Part shown: positions 35,517 to 42,447 of the stretch, piece after piece
Numbering within the stretch: the first letter of the stretch is position 1
How the letters are laid out: every line of letters starts with the position of its first letter
Source: Planctomycetota bacterium
Lineage (GTDB): Bacteria; Planctomycetota; Phycisphaerae; Phycisphaerales; SM1A02
Length of the DNA: 61,780 bases
Direction of reading: 5' to 3'
Assembly: GCA_016873115.1 (NCBI GenBank)
Contig: VGYB01000007.1
Coordinates: 1-61,780, forward strand
Program-made: the position numbers and the translations under genes
The notes under the pieces: generated by a model
Told to the model about the DNA's origin: nothing
The model's database searches: none
What the model saw: the letters and a program-made list of their open reading frames with translations, nothing else

Positions 35517-36551
35517 GTGGCCTCCACGGTCGCGCCAGCCGTTCACTTCGCCCAATACGCGGCCCTGCGGTCCTGCTTCGGACTGCTGCACAGCTTCGGT
35601 GTGGAGGAGAACCTCCGCACGGCAGCAGGCTTCGGCCGGCTCTATGCCTCCGTGGTCTCGCGGCACCGACAGCGCGCCATGGACAACCTCGGGCACGCGA
35701 TGCCGCACCTGAGCGATCGGGATCGACGCGATCTCGCCGTTCGGAGCATCGAGTCGATGTTCCAGCTCTTCATGGTCGAGAGTGTGGCCACGCCGCGTCT
35801 GGTCACGCCCACGACCTGGACGAGCCATGTCTCGTTCGCCCCCTCGAACCCACTGCTCCAGCGCGCCCTCGGACTGCTGCTTGAGCGTCGACCGGTGATC
35901 CTCTGCACGGGGCACTGCGGCAACTGGGAACTGCTCGGATTCGTCATGACGATGCTCGGGTTCGACATGACCGCGCTGGCACGCCCCTTGGACAACCCCT
36001 GGCTCAACCGCTGGATCCTTGGCGTCCGCGAGGCGCGCGGTCTGCGCATCCTCACCAAGTGGGGCGCGACCGAGGTGGTCCAGGACATCCTGGACCGCAG
36101 CGGGCGGGTGGCGTTCATCGCCGACCAGAATGCAGGTCACGACGGGCTCTTTGTGCCCTTCTTCAACCGCCTTGCGAGCACCTACAAGTCGATCCCGCTC
36201 CTGGCCATGCGGCACGACGTGCCCATCGTGGTCGGTGCTGCCCATCGCAACGGCGATCGCTTCCACTACGAGTTCGATGTGCATGACGTGATCGAGCCGC
36301 ATGAGTGGGCAACCGCCGATGACCCCGCGTTCCTGATCGCGGCGCGCGTGAACCGCGGCATCGAACTGGCGATCCGTCGCTCGCCGTGGCAGTACCTCTG
36401 GATGCACCGACGCTGGAAGAGCAGGCCGCCGCACGAGCGCCAAGGCAAGCCAATGCCCGATCGCCTCCGCGCCAAGCTGCAATCGCTGCCCTGGATGACC
36501 GATGCACTGCTTGAGCAGCTCGCCCTGCCCCTTCCGCCGATCGCCGACTGA
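35517..36551 (+). CDS. LpxL/HtrB-family lipid A acyltransferase
   Basis: 344 residues. The acyltransferase motif HX4E is HCGNWE (His133, Glu138), followed by ARPLDNPWLNRWI, an IADQNAGHDGLFVPFF segment and YLWMHRRWKSRP near the C-terminus, all typical of LpxL/LpxM. These inner-membrane enzymes add secondary acyl chains to Kdo2-lipid IVA or similar glycolipids. The start is GTG, 7 bp after the coiled-coil gene, so the two form a unit. A different lipid acceptor, as in mycobacterial PatA relatives, cannot be excluded. Confidence 0.88.
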   Translation: MASTVAPAVHFAQYAALRSCFGLLHSFGVEENLRTAAGFGRLYASVVSRHRQRAMDNLGHAMPHLSDRDRRDLAVRSIESMFQLFMVESVATPRLVTPTTWTSHVSFAPSNPLLQRALGLLLERRPVILCTGHCGNWELLGFVMTMLGFDMTALARPLDNPWLNRWILGVREARGLRILTKWGATEVVQDILDRSGRVAFIADQNAGHDGLFVPFFNRLASTYKSIPLLAMRHDVPIVVGAAHRNGDRFHYEFDVHDVIEPHEWATADDPAFLIAARVNRGIELAIRRSPWQYLWMHRRWKSRPPHERQGKPMPDRLRAKLQSLPWMTDALLEQLALPLPPIAD

Positions 36552-36576
36552 ACCGGGTCCGGCTCCCTGCGAGCGC

Positions 36577-36582
36577 TACGAT
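36577..36582 (+). promoter_or_regulatory. -10 element, leaderless-type, for the response regulator
   Basis: TACGAT, 7 nt before the ATG at 36590. Confidence 0.55.
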
Positions 36583-36589
36583 CCCGCGT

Positions 36590-36964
36590 ATGCAGCGGCG
36601 TCTTGAAGGCAAGACCATTCTCGCCGTCGATGACGACTTGGACATCCTCGCGGGCATGGTGTTGGTGCTCGAAGCCGAGGGTGCCAGCGTGGTACGGGCC
36701 AGTGACGGTGCTCAGGCGTGGACGGCGCTTCTGGCGGGCGGGATCGACGCCGTGGTGCTCGACATGATGCTTCCGCAATTGTCTGGGCTGGCGATCCTCG
36801 AGCGGCTCGGGGCAGCGGCCAAGCGACCACCTGTCGTGATGGTCACCGCGAACCAAGGACGCCGGCACCGTGAGTTCGCGACCGCGCTCGGCGCGAGCGC
36901 GTACTTCAACAAGCCCGTGCCGCTGGAGCGCCTGGTCGATGCTGTGTGCGAATCGCTCCGATAG
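36590..36964 (+). CDS. single-domain response regulator
   Basis: 124-residue CheY-like receiver with no output domain. The acidic pocket is VDDD (14-16), the phospho-acceptor is Asp58 in VLDMMLP, the switch Thr86 is in VMVTAN, and Lys108 is in YFNKP. It therefore acts through protein contacts or as a phosphorelay intermediate. No histidine kinase gene is adjacent, so the partner is elsewhere. Its TAG stop forms the start of the -10 hexamer before the next gene. Confidence 0.92.
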   Translation: MQRRLEGKTILAVDDDLDILAGMVLVLEAEGASVVRASDGAQAWTALLAGGIDAVVLDMMLPQLSGLAILERLGAAAKRPPVVMVTANQGRRHREFATALGASAYFNKPVPLERLVDAVCESLR

Positions 36965-36967
36965 ACT
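36962..36967 (+). promoter_or_regulatory. -10 element overlapping the response regulator stop codon
   Basis: TAGACT, 9 nt before the GTG at 36977. Its first three bases are the TAG stop. Confidence 0.4.
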
Positions 36968-36976
36968 CACTCACGC

Positions 36977-37327
36977 GTGCATCGCTCGTACTACATCTAC
37001 GGCCTTCCCGAGAACATCGAGGATCTCGATCCCGATGGCGACATCCCGCGCCTGCCGATCGGTGAGCGAGCCACCGTGCTGCGCAGGCTGGCTCAACTCA
37101 ACACCTCGCCCGACGCTCCCGGAAGCTGCACGCTGTACGGGCCGGGCATCGAGATCAGCCTGCCCGAGGGCGACGAAGTGCTCGACTTTGCCGTGCTGCG
37201 CGTGAGCGACGAAGCCATCTCGTGGCCCGTGATGCTGCGCATCGCCGGTGAAATGGGCTGGTGCCTCTGGGATCCCGAAGAGAAGCGCAACCTCTTCAGG
37301 GTGCGTCGGCACCACAACGACTTCTGA
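36977..37327 (+). CDS. conserved small protein of unknown function
   Basis: 116 residues, acidic N-terminal half (GLPENIEDLDPDGDIP), with no signal peptide or membrane segment. The C-terminal part (MLRIAGEMGWCLWDPEEKRNLFRVRRHHNDF) looks like a folded cytosolic domain. I do not recognise the family. The start is GTG, 12 bp after the response regulator, so the two may be co-expressed. Confidence 0.7.
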   Translation: MHRSYYIYGLPENIEDLDPDGDIPRLPIGERATVLRRLAQLNTSPDAPGSCTLYGPGIEISLPEGDEVLDFAVLRVSDEAISWPVMLRIAGEMGWCLWDPEEKRNLFRVRRHHNDF

Positions 37328-37331
37328 CCGC

Positions 37332-37341
37332 GAGCGCGCTC
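37332..37341. terminator. short palindrome between convergent genes
   Basis: GAGCGCGCTC lies between the stops of the two small convergent genes and touches the minus-strand stop codon. No T-tract. Confidence 0.25.
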
Positions 37342-37714
37342 AGTCGAGCGTTTCGCTCTCGATGCTCGCGCGTTCGCCAGCAAGCCGCTTCTCGGCGTAG
37401 CGCCGGACCCAGTTCTCCCAGGTCTTGCCCGCCGCGGCATCGCGCCCGGTGATCCGGATGGCGGCGATCTCGCGGCCGGCGACAGAACGGCGGGTCGCCT
37501 CACCGGGGACCAACAGTCGAAGCGCGCAGGAGCCAAGGTCGGTACCGACGATCACATCGAACACGAAGCCCTCGATGGTGGCACCGTCGTGCAGGACCAG
37601 CGTCACATCGCCGCGGAAATCGCGGATGGCATCAAGGCGGGCCAGAAGTTTGGCTGGGTCGGACGCGTCGAGCGCGTCACCCTCCTTGATGGCGGTCACC
37701 TGGGGGATCACCAA
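37340..37714 (-). CDS. small protein of unknown function
   Basis: 124 residues. The central DFRGDVTLVLHDGATIEGFVFDV...CALRLLVPGEATRRSVAGREIAAIRITG has the strand pattern of a small beta-barrel (Sm-like or SH3-like), and the C-terminus is helical (TWENWVRRYAEKRLAGERASI). No catalytic motif. Starts are TTG at 37714 or GTG at 37711. It lies 6 bp after another small gene, so the two are probably co-transcribed. Function unknown. Confidence 0.7.
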   Translation of the reverse strand: MVIPQVTAIKEGDALDASDPAKLLARLDAIRDFRGDVTLVLHDGATIEGFVFDVIVGTDLGSCALRLLVPGEATRRSVAGREIAAIRITGRDAAAGKTWENWVRRYAEKRLAGERASIESETLD

Positions 37715-37720
37715 GGAAGG

Positions 37721-38035
37721 CTACCGGCTCGCCTCGGCCGACAGGCGCTCGTCGAGCACCCGGACCAACTCGGCCAGTTCGGCGGCCGCACGCTCCAGGC
37801 TGTTGGTTCCGGTGATGGCCTGGATCGGGTCAGTGCGACCATCCTGCCTCAGGCGGACCTGCAGGCGCATGGCCTCGGCCACCAAGGCCGCCTGGGCTGC
37901 ACAGGCTTGCCGCAGCAGCAACATCCCCGCGTGGTCGACGGGGAGGCTGTTCAGGGCCGCGGTCCCGACCAAGCGGAACCCAGCATCGGCCACGGGTGCC
38001 TTGGGTTCAGGTTGGGTCAGGGGGTCTGTCTTCAC
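37721..38035 (-). CDS. small helical protein of unknown function
   Basis: 104 residues from the GTG at 38035 (VKTDPLTQPEPK), with GAGG about 10 nt upstream. After a Pro-rich start it is mostly helical and Ala/Leu-rich (AAQAALVAEAMRLQVRLR, ERAAAELAELVRVLDERLSAEAS). An earlier start would add 15 residues. No family recognised. The 158 bp upstream, before the PagL-like gene's end, show no feature I can support. Confidence 0.55.
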   Translation of the reverse strand: MKTDPLTQPEPKAPVADAGFRLVGTAALNSLPVDHAGMLLLRQACAAQAALVAEAMRLQVRLRQDGRTDPIQAITGTNSLERAAAELAELVRVLDERLSAEASR

Positions 38036-38193
38036 GCGAGTAGCCTCGTTCGAAGCACATGGGCAGTGTACCGGCGGCATGGGTCCTGGCTTGGCGTTCC
38101 GGGCTCAGGGGGTTTGTTCCCTCACTGGCCCGGAAATGTCATCGGTCCACGCCCATGAACGCCATGATTCTGCGGACCGCCAGTTTGGTGGGC

Positions 38194-38751
38194 TCAGAGC
38201 GACCAGCTCAGGCCGATGTAGGCGCCAACGCTGTTCCGGCCGGGATTCTGTTCGTCCGTCCGGGCGTTGCTCTGGTGAAACCATTGCACGCCGAGCATGA
38301 GCGACGTTCCGGCATCGAGTTGATGGCGCACCCCCAGCCCTGCCCACGGGGTGAAGTTCGTGTCGCTCGTGTCGGCCGGGACCTCGCTCGTGGTGAACTG
38401 CACGCCGCAGCCGAGCTCACCGTAGACCGACCAGGTCTCTTGACGAAGGAAGTGCCAGCGGATGTCGAGTCCCACGCCACCCCCAGCGGCATCCTCGACC
38501 GGCTGCCAGACACCGATGCCACTGGCGTAAAGACCAAGTCCCAAGCCTTCGGCCACGAACCACGAATACTCCACGATTCCCTGCACATAGTCAGCACCAT
38601 CGAAATCGGAGCCAACGCCCGCAAGCACCGTCACGGCACTCGAGCCCTCCGCGCCGTACCGCAGGGCGGCCGCAGCCTCGAGGTCCTTCTCTTTCGGCAC
38701 TGGGTCGGTGCCGACCTCTGACGCAAGCACGAGCGCAAGGGCATCGATCAT
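38194..38751 (-). CDS. PagL-like acyloxyacyl hydrolase, outer membrane beta-barrel
   Basis: 185 residues. A short hydrophobic N-terminus is followed by alternating amphipathic strands and a C-terminal aromatic strand. The C-terminus FHQSNARTDEQNPGRNSVGAYIGLSWSL resembles the lipid A 3-O-deacylase PagL, where the His-x-Ser pair (here His159, Ser161) is catalytic. The acidic triad member of PagL has no obvious equivalent at the expected distance, so activity is uncertain. A remodelling enzyme for lipid A would fit the LPS genes in this window. The ATG has a -10 hexamer 7 nt upstream. Confidence 0.68.
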   Translation of the reverse strand: MIDALALVLASEVGTDPVPKEKDLEAAAALRYGAEGSSAVTVLAGVGSDFDGADYVQGIVEYSWFVAEGLGLGLYASGIGVWQPVEDAAGGGVGLDIRWHFLRQETWSVYGELGCGVQFTTSEVPADTSDTNFTPWAGLGVRHQLDAGTSLMLGVQWFHQSNARTDEQNPGRNSVGAYIGLSWSL

Positions 38752-38758
38752 GCCGCGG

Positions 38759-38764
38759 ACGCTA
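38759..38764 (-). promoter_or_regulatory. -10 element, leaderless-type, for the PagL-like gene
   Basis: TAGCGT, 7 nt before the ATG at 38751 and downstream of an intrinsic terminator on the same strand. Confidence 0.45.
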
Positions 38765-38813
38765 CCGGAGCACGCTCGGCTGGACTGAGTCGACCACGGC
38801 GGGGACCAAATGG

Positions 38814-38854
38814 AAAAACCGCCGTCCGAACGCTCCGACACGCTCGAACGGCGG
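38814..38854 (-). terminator. intrinsic terminator
   Basis: CCGCCGUUCGA-14 nt-UCGGACGGCGG on minus, with 11 pairs including one G-U, followed by UUUUU. This is the only hairpin with a clear U-tract I found in the window. Confidence 0.7.
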
Positions 38855-38886
38855 CATCACGGCCGGAAGGCCGCGAAGAAGTCTGA
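38814..38886 (-). ncRNA. candidate small RNA of about 73 nt
   Basis: On minus, a promoter-like pair is followed by two stable hairpins. The first has a 7-bp stem with a UUCC loop (CGCGGCC...GGCCGUG). The second has an 11-bp stem and ends in five U. No open frame of note lies inside. The PagL-like gene downstream has its own promoter-like element, so this looks like a separate short transcript rather than a leader. An attenuator remains possible. Confidence 0.45.
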
Positions 38887-38892
38887 ACCCGA

Positions 38893-38920
38893 AGTATCTA
38901 CGACGGCGATGCCCCGTCAA
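38893..38920 (-). promoter_or_regulatory. promoter for the candidate small RNA
   Basis: -35 TTGACG (38915-38920) and -10 GATACT (38893-38898) with 16-bp spacing on minus. It is among the closest matches to a classical sigma-70 pair in the window. Confidence 0.45.
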
Positions 38921-38994
38921 TGGGTGATGCGCAGCCGATTTCGTTGATTTTCCAAGTGGTTTTGCACATCAGCCCCCCGCCGCCAGCCTTGTCT

Positions 38995-39000
38995 GATAAT
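38995..39000 (+). promoter_or_regulatory. -10 element, leaderless-type, for the NUDIX gene
   Basis: GATAAT, preceded by T (extended TGATAAT), 8 nt before the GTG at 39009. Confidence 0.5.
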
Positions 39001-39008
39001 CTCGACTC

Positions 39009-39455
39009 GTGCCCTCCGCCATTGCCGCCGTTGCGATCGCCCGGAACGGTCCGGGTGGGTGCCCAGAGTGGCTGGTCGCCCGGCGACTTCCCTCCTCGAC
39101 ACTTGGCGACTACTGGGAGTGGCCCGGAGGCAAGGTCGAACCAGGCGAGTCCGCGGCTCAGGCAGCGGCGCGTGAACTGCTCGAGGAGGTCGGTGTGCGC
39201 ATCGCGGCGAAGGACCTTCGCGCCGTGGGTCCAACCATCCACGCCGGCCCACTCGCGCTGGATCTCTTCTGGACGATGGCGCCGCACGACGCGGCTCCCA
39301 GGGCGATCGGCTGTGCGCAGGTTCGCTGGGTCGAGTCGAGCGAGTTGTCCCAGCTGAGGTTCCCGCCTGCCAACGCGCCACTCACCGAGGGCATCGTGGC
39401 CCTTGACCGCGACCTGCGTTCAGGGTCGCCGCACGATCGACCGTTCACTTCGTGA
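39009..39455 (+). CDS. NUDIX hydrolase, MutT-like
   Basis: 148 residues. The complete Nudix box GX5EX7REUXEEXGU is at 41-63 (GKVEPGE...RELLEEVGV). WPGGKVEPGES and a following C-terminal strand pattern match MutT, which hydrolyses 8-oxo-dGTP to prevent mutation. Other nucleotide substrates are possible. The start is GTG with a -10 element 8 nt upstream. The gene ends inside a hairpin and overlaps the convergent lipoprotein gene by 11 bp. Confidence 0.88.
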   Translation: MPSAIAAVAIARNGPGGCPEWLVARRLPSSTLGDYWEWPGGKVEPGESAAQAAARELLEEVGVRIAAKDLRAVGPTIHAGPLALDLFWTMAPHDAAPRAIGCAQVRWVESSELSQLRFPPANAPLTEGIVALDRDLRSGSPHDRPFTS

Positions 39456-39459
39456 ACGG
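39441..39459. terminator. hairpin containing both stop codons of overlapping convergent genes
   Basis: CCGTTCAC-TTC-GTGAACGG, a perfect 8-bp stem with a 3-nt loop. The NUDIX stop (TGA 39453-39455) lies in one arm and the PEGA gene stop (39445-39447) in the other. Bidirectional termination is inferred. Confidence 0.5.
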
Positions 39460-39843
39460 CGGCTTCGACGCCTCGACCTTGGCGGCACGCGCTCGCTCGA
39501 TGAGCGCTGCATCGTCCTTCGACAGCGGGACGAGCGTCACATGCCATTCGGTACGGCTGCGCAGGTCGACCGGGAGGATCTCGCCGACGAGGTCAGGGCC
39601 AGGTGCATCCCAAGCCGGCATGTCCACGCTGCGACCATTCCAGTCGGCGGCGTAGCCCTCCTTCACGATGCGTACATCGAAGGTGCCGTAGTCCCTGATG
39701 CCGACGACGCACGGCGTGGTGCCGACTTCGCGATCGTTCATCCACACGCGTGCGCCCGGCGGATCACTGGTGATGCTGACCGTGCGCTCGACACAGCCGG
39801 CACATGGCAGGCACGCGAGCACGATGGCAGTGAGCTGTCGCAT
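39445..39843 (-). CDS. PEGA-domain lipoprotein
   Basis: 132 residues. The signal MRQLTAIVLACLPCAGC offers lipobox cysteines at 11 or 17. A PEGA domain follows: RTVSITSDPPGARVWMNDREVGTTPCVVGIRDYGTFDVRIVKEGY. PEGA domains occur in surface and envelope proteins, often beside carbohydrate- or signalling-related domains. The C-terminal part (HVTLVPLSKDDAALIERARAAKVEA) is helical. It diverges from lptB with 36 bp between the starts, which suggests shared control with LPS export. Confidence 0.85.
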   Translation of the reverse strand: MRQLTAIVLACLPCAGCVERTVSITSDPPGARVWMNDREVGTTPCVVGIRDYGTFDVRIVKEGYAADWNGRSVDMPAWDAPGPDLVGEILPVDLRSRTEWHVTLVPLSKDDAALIERARAAKVEASKPPFTK

Positions 39844-39851
39844 GGGCGACG

Positions 39852-39857
39852 ATGCTA
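39852..39857 (-). promoter_or_regulatory. -10 element, leaderless-type, for the PEGA lipoprotein
   Basis: TAGCAT, 8 nt before the ATG at 39843. Confidence 0.5.
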
Positions 39858-39867
39858 GCGGGACCGC

Positions 39868-39873
39868 TACACT
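39868..39873 (+). promoter_or_regulatory. -10 element, leaderless-type, for lptB
   Basis: TACACT, 6 nt before the GTG at 39880. Confidence 0.55.
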
Positions 39874-39879
39874 CCCGGC

Positions 39880-40614
39880 GTGCCGCTGCTTGCCGCCAAC
39901 GAACTCGTGAAGTCCTACGGCGGCCGCCGCGTCGTCGACCGTGTGAGCTTCACCGTCGATGCGGGTGAGATCGTCGGCATCCTCGGCCGCAACGGTGCCG
40001 GCAAGACCACCAGCTTCCGCATGGCGATCGGGATGATCGCACCCGAGAGCGGCTCGGTCGAGTTCGACGGCCTCGACATGACGCACCTGCCGATGTACCA
40101 GCACGCCCGCGCGGGGATGGGCTATCTCGCCCAGGAGCCCAGTGTCTTCCAGCGGCTGACCTGCGAGCAGAACCTGATGGCGATCCTGCAGACCTTGCCC
40201 CTGACCGGTGCCGAGCGGACCAACCGGTGCAATGCGCTGCTGGCGCAGTTCGGCCTCGAACACAAGCGCCGCGACGAGGCGCGCACCTGCTCCGGCGGCG
40301 AACGGCGCCGTCTGGAGATCGCCCGCGCACTCGTGACCGATCCGCGGCTGCTCCTGCTCGACGAGCCCTTCGCCGCCGTCGACCCCCACACGGTCGAGGA
40401 ACTGCAGGGCGAGGTGCGCCGCCTCGCGGACACCGGCATCGGGATCCTGGTGACCGACCACAGCGTGCAGCAGACGCTGCGCATCTGCGACCGCGCCTAC
40501 ATCATCCACGAGGGCCGCAACCTGCGTGATGGCGCTCCGAAGGACATCATCAACGACCCGATGGTGCGCAATGCCTACCTGGCCAGCACCTTCCGCGGCG
40601 ACGAGTTCGGCTGA
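39880..40614 (+). CDS. lptB: LPS export ABC transporter ATPase LptB
   Basis: 244 residues, the length of LptB, which powers LPS extraction from the inner membrane with LptF and LptG. Walker A is GRNGAGKTT (36-44), the signature is CSGGERRRLEIARAL, Walker B is LLLLDEPFAAVDP and the H-loop is VTDHSV. GMGYLAQEPSVFQRLTCEQNLMAILQ is strongly LptB-like compared with LivF or other importers. The start is GTG. The C-terminal 40 bp overlap the convergent CNNM/CorC gene. LptF and LptG are not in the window. Confidence 0.93.
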   Translation: MPLLAANELVKSYGGRRVVDRVSFTVDAGEIVGILGRNGAGKTTSFRMAIGMIAPESGSVEFDGLDMTHLPMYQHARAGMGYLAQEPSVFQRLTCEQNLMAILQTLPLTGAERTNRCNALLAQFGLEHKRRDEARTCSGGERRRLEIARALVTDPRLLLLDEPFAAVDPHTVEELQGEVRRLADTGIGILVTDHSVQQTLRICDRAYIIHEGRNLRDGAPKDIINDPMVRNAYLASTFRGDEFG

Positions 40615-41867
40615 GCCTTCAGCCGCACCGTCACGCTTCGGATGGCCGCCGGCGAGGCGTCGATCACGGCGAAGGTGGCCCCGTGCGAATCGACCGACTC
40701 CCCCGCCGCCGGCACGCGCCCGAGTGACGACAGCAGGAAACCCGCGACGGTGTCGTAGTCCTCGTCCTCGGGAAGCGACAGGCCGGTCTCGCGGTTGAAG
40801 TCGTCGACGCGGTAGCGCCCATCGACCGTCCAGCCCGCCACGGCGTCGCCGGTCATCGAGGCGATCACCTCATGCTCGGGCTCGTGCTCATCGATGATCT
40901 CGCCCACGATCTCCTCGAGCACATCCTCGATGGTGACCAGGCCCGCCGTGCCGCCGAACTCATCGACCACGATCGCCTGGTGCACCTCGCTGCGCTGGAA
41001 CTCCAGCAGCAGCTCGCGCACCGGCTTGGTCTCGGGCACGCGCACGGGGACGCGAAGCAGCCGGGAGAGATCGAAGTCCTCAGTCTCGTCGCCGAGGTAG
41101 CGCACCAGATCCTTCACATAGAGGATCCCGATGATCGCATCGAGGCTCTCGCGGTAGACCGGGATGCGGCTGTGACCGGCCCCGAGGATGAACTGCCGGA
41201 TCACCTGCAGGTCGCTGGTGTACGGCAAGCCCTCGATCGCCGTGCGCGGGGTCATGACCTCGCTCACCAGCGTGCCCTTGAGGGCCACGACATTCTCCAT
41301 CATGGTGGCGATCGTCTCGTCGACCCCACCGGCGCGCTGCGTGTCCTCGATCGTCTGCAGCAGCTCGCGCTCGGCGTGGACGGCTCCCTCCTCGGCGCCG
41401 GCAATGCGGCGCACCGCCTCGTCCACGAAGCGCACGGAGCGCACGAGCGGCCACGAGAACACCCAGCATGCCCGCAGCACCGGCACGCTGCGCACGATGA
41501 TCCATGCCGGCGCATGGCGCGCAGCCGCGCCTGCCACCACGCTCGTGGTCAGCCAGACGATCGGGGCAGCGATGACCAGCCCCAGGATCGCCTGCATGGC
41601 CAAGTCACCCTCCGGATCCCGGACATGGATCGCCACGATCACGACCGCCAGCGCCCCGAGCCGGCCGAAGGTCCGCAGGAAGGCCACCGACTGCTCGAGT
41701 GCCACCGTCTCCTGCAGGATCCACGGTCCGACCGGACCACGGCCGCGCTGGTCGAGCCTGCGCTGGAGATGGCTCGGGCTCACGGCGACCAAGGCCAGAT
41801 TGAGGGCGCTGAAGTAACTTGCCAGGACGAGGCTCACGATCAGGAGCGCCAGGTGCAGGCCGCTCAT
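40575..41867 (-). CDS. CNNM/CorC-family (HlyC/CorC) membrane protein with CBS pair
   Basis: 430 residues: an N-terminal DUF21/CNNM membrane domain (about four hydrophobic segments to residue 150) and a CBS pair (VMTPRTAIEGLPYTSDL...YVKDLVRYL and VPETKPVRELLLEFQRSEVHQAIVVDEFGGTAGLVTIEDVLEEIVGEI). The C-terminal CorC_HlyC domain ends in VDSHGATFAVIDASPAAIRSVTVRL. The family is linked to Mg2+ efflux or homeostasis. It follows ybeY with overlapping codons, mirroring the ybeY-ybeX (corC) order of enterobacteria. The last 14 codons overlap lptB on the other strand. Confidence 0.9.
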   Translation of the reverse strand: MSGLHLALLIVSLVLASYFSALNLALVAVSPSHLQRRLDQRGRGPVGPWILQETVALEQSVAFLRTFGRLGALAVVIVAIHVRDPEGDLAMQAILGLVIAAPIVWLTTSVVAGAAARHAPAWIIVRSVPVLRACWVFSWPLVRSVRFVDEAVRRIAGAEEGAVHAERELLQTIEDTQRAGGVDETIATMMENVVALKGTLVSEVMTPRTAIEGLPYTSDLQVIRQFILGAGHSRIPVYRESLDAIIGILYVKDLVRYLGDETEDFDLSRLLRVPVRVPETKPVRELLLEFQRSEVHQAIVVDEFGGTAGLVTIEDVLEEIVGEIIDEHEPEHEVIASMTGDAVAGWTVDGRYRVDDFNRETGLSLPEDEDYDTVAGFLLSSLGRVPAAGESVDSHGATFAVIDASPAAIRSVTVRLKAQPNSSPRKVLAR

Positions 41868-42325
41868 GGGCGCTCCTCGCGGGCGTAGACGGCACCCAGG
41901 CCGATCGCCTGGAGGATGCGGTCCTCCTCGGCGTGCATCCGTGCGTGCTCATCAGGGGTGCGGTCGTCAAAGCCCATGCAGTGCAGGACGCCGTGCAGCG
42001 CGTAGAGCAGCAACTCCTGACGCAAATCGTGCCCACGCGCACGCGACTGTCGCGCGGCCTCGTCAACGCAGACGGCGAGGTCGACCTCGACCGGTTCGCC
42101 CGGACCGCTGGCTGGGAAGGTCAGGACATCCGTGGTGCCCGGCACATGGCTGAAGCGCTCGTGCAGGGCCGCCATGCGGTGGTCATCGATGACCTCGACG
42201 GTCACTCGCGCGATGGCTCCCCCAAGGTGGGGAAGGCATGCAGCAAGCCGGTCCGAAACCCAGGCGCGCTCGGCCTCGAGTTGCTTCACGGGCGCATCGA
42301 GACGGACATCGACCACGGGAACCAT
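41864..42325 (-). CDS. ybeY: endoribonuclease YbeY
   Basis: 153-residue zinc-dependent RNase for 16S rRNA 3' maturation and 70S quality control. The motif HGVLHCMGFDDRTPDEH gives two zinc histidines (111, 115). The third ligand position (121) is Asp instead of the enterobacterial His, with His127 nearby as an alternative. TTDVLTFP and VDLAVCVDEA are also typical. The start at 42325 is supported by TAGCAT 7 nt upstream; an in-frame ATG at 42346 would include that element. The stop overlaps the next ATG. Confidence 0.88.
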   Translation of the reverse strand: MVPVVDVRLDAPVKQLEAERAWVSDRLAACLPHLGGAIARVTVEVIDDHRMAALHERFSHVPGTTDVLTFPASGPGEPVEVDLAVCVDEAARQSRARGHDLRQELLLYALHGVLHCMGFDDRTPDEHARMHAEEDRILQAIGLGAVYAREERP

Positions 42326-42332
42326 GGAGGAA

Positions 42333-42338
42333 ATGCTA
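42333..42338 (-). promoter_or_regulatory. -10 element, leaderless-type, for ybeY
   Basis: TAGCAT, 7 nt before the ATG at 42325. It decides between two in-frame ATGs. Confidence 0.55.
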
Positions 42339-42416
42339 CCGATCATGCTGCCTGAGCCCGCCACAGGCCGCCAGCGCGCCGTGGTGGGCCGTACCAGCGC
42401 CTGACCGCATGAATCG

Positions 42417-42430
42417 GGCCCCAAGGGGCC
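42417..42430 (-). terminator. hairpin downstream of nuoF
   Basis: GGCCCC-AA-GGGGCC, 17 bp after the nuoF stop on minus. No U-tract; termination of the nuo unit is inferred. Confidence 0.35.
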
Positions 42431-42447
42431 ACAAGCGCGCCGAGTGT

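Noticed and set aside
33833-35527. 564-codon minus frame opposite the coiled-coil gene
   Set aside because: Its tail is an out-of-frame reading of rpsT and the rest is antisense to the coiled-coil region.
38898-39381. Minus-strand frames opposite the NUDIX gene as source of the terminated transcript
   Set aside because: They are antisense to a clear Nudix box and show no similarity to any family.
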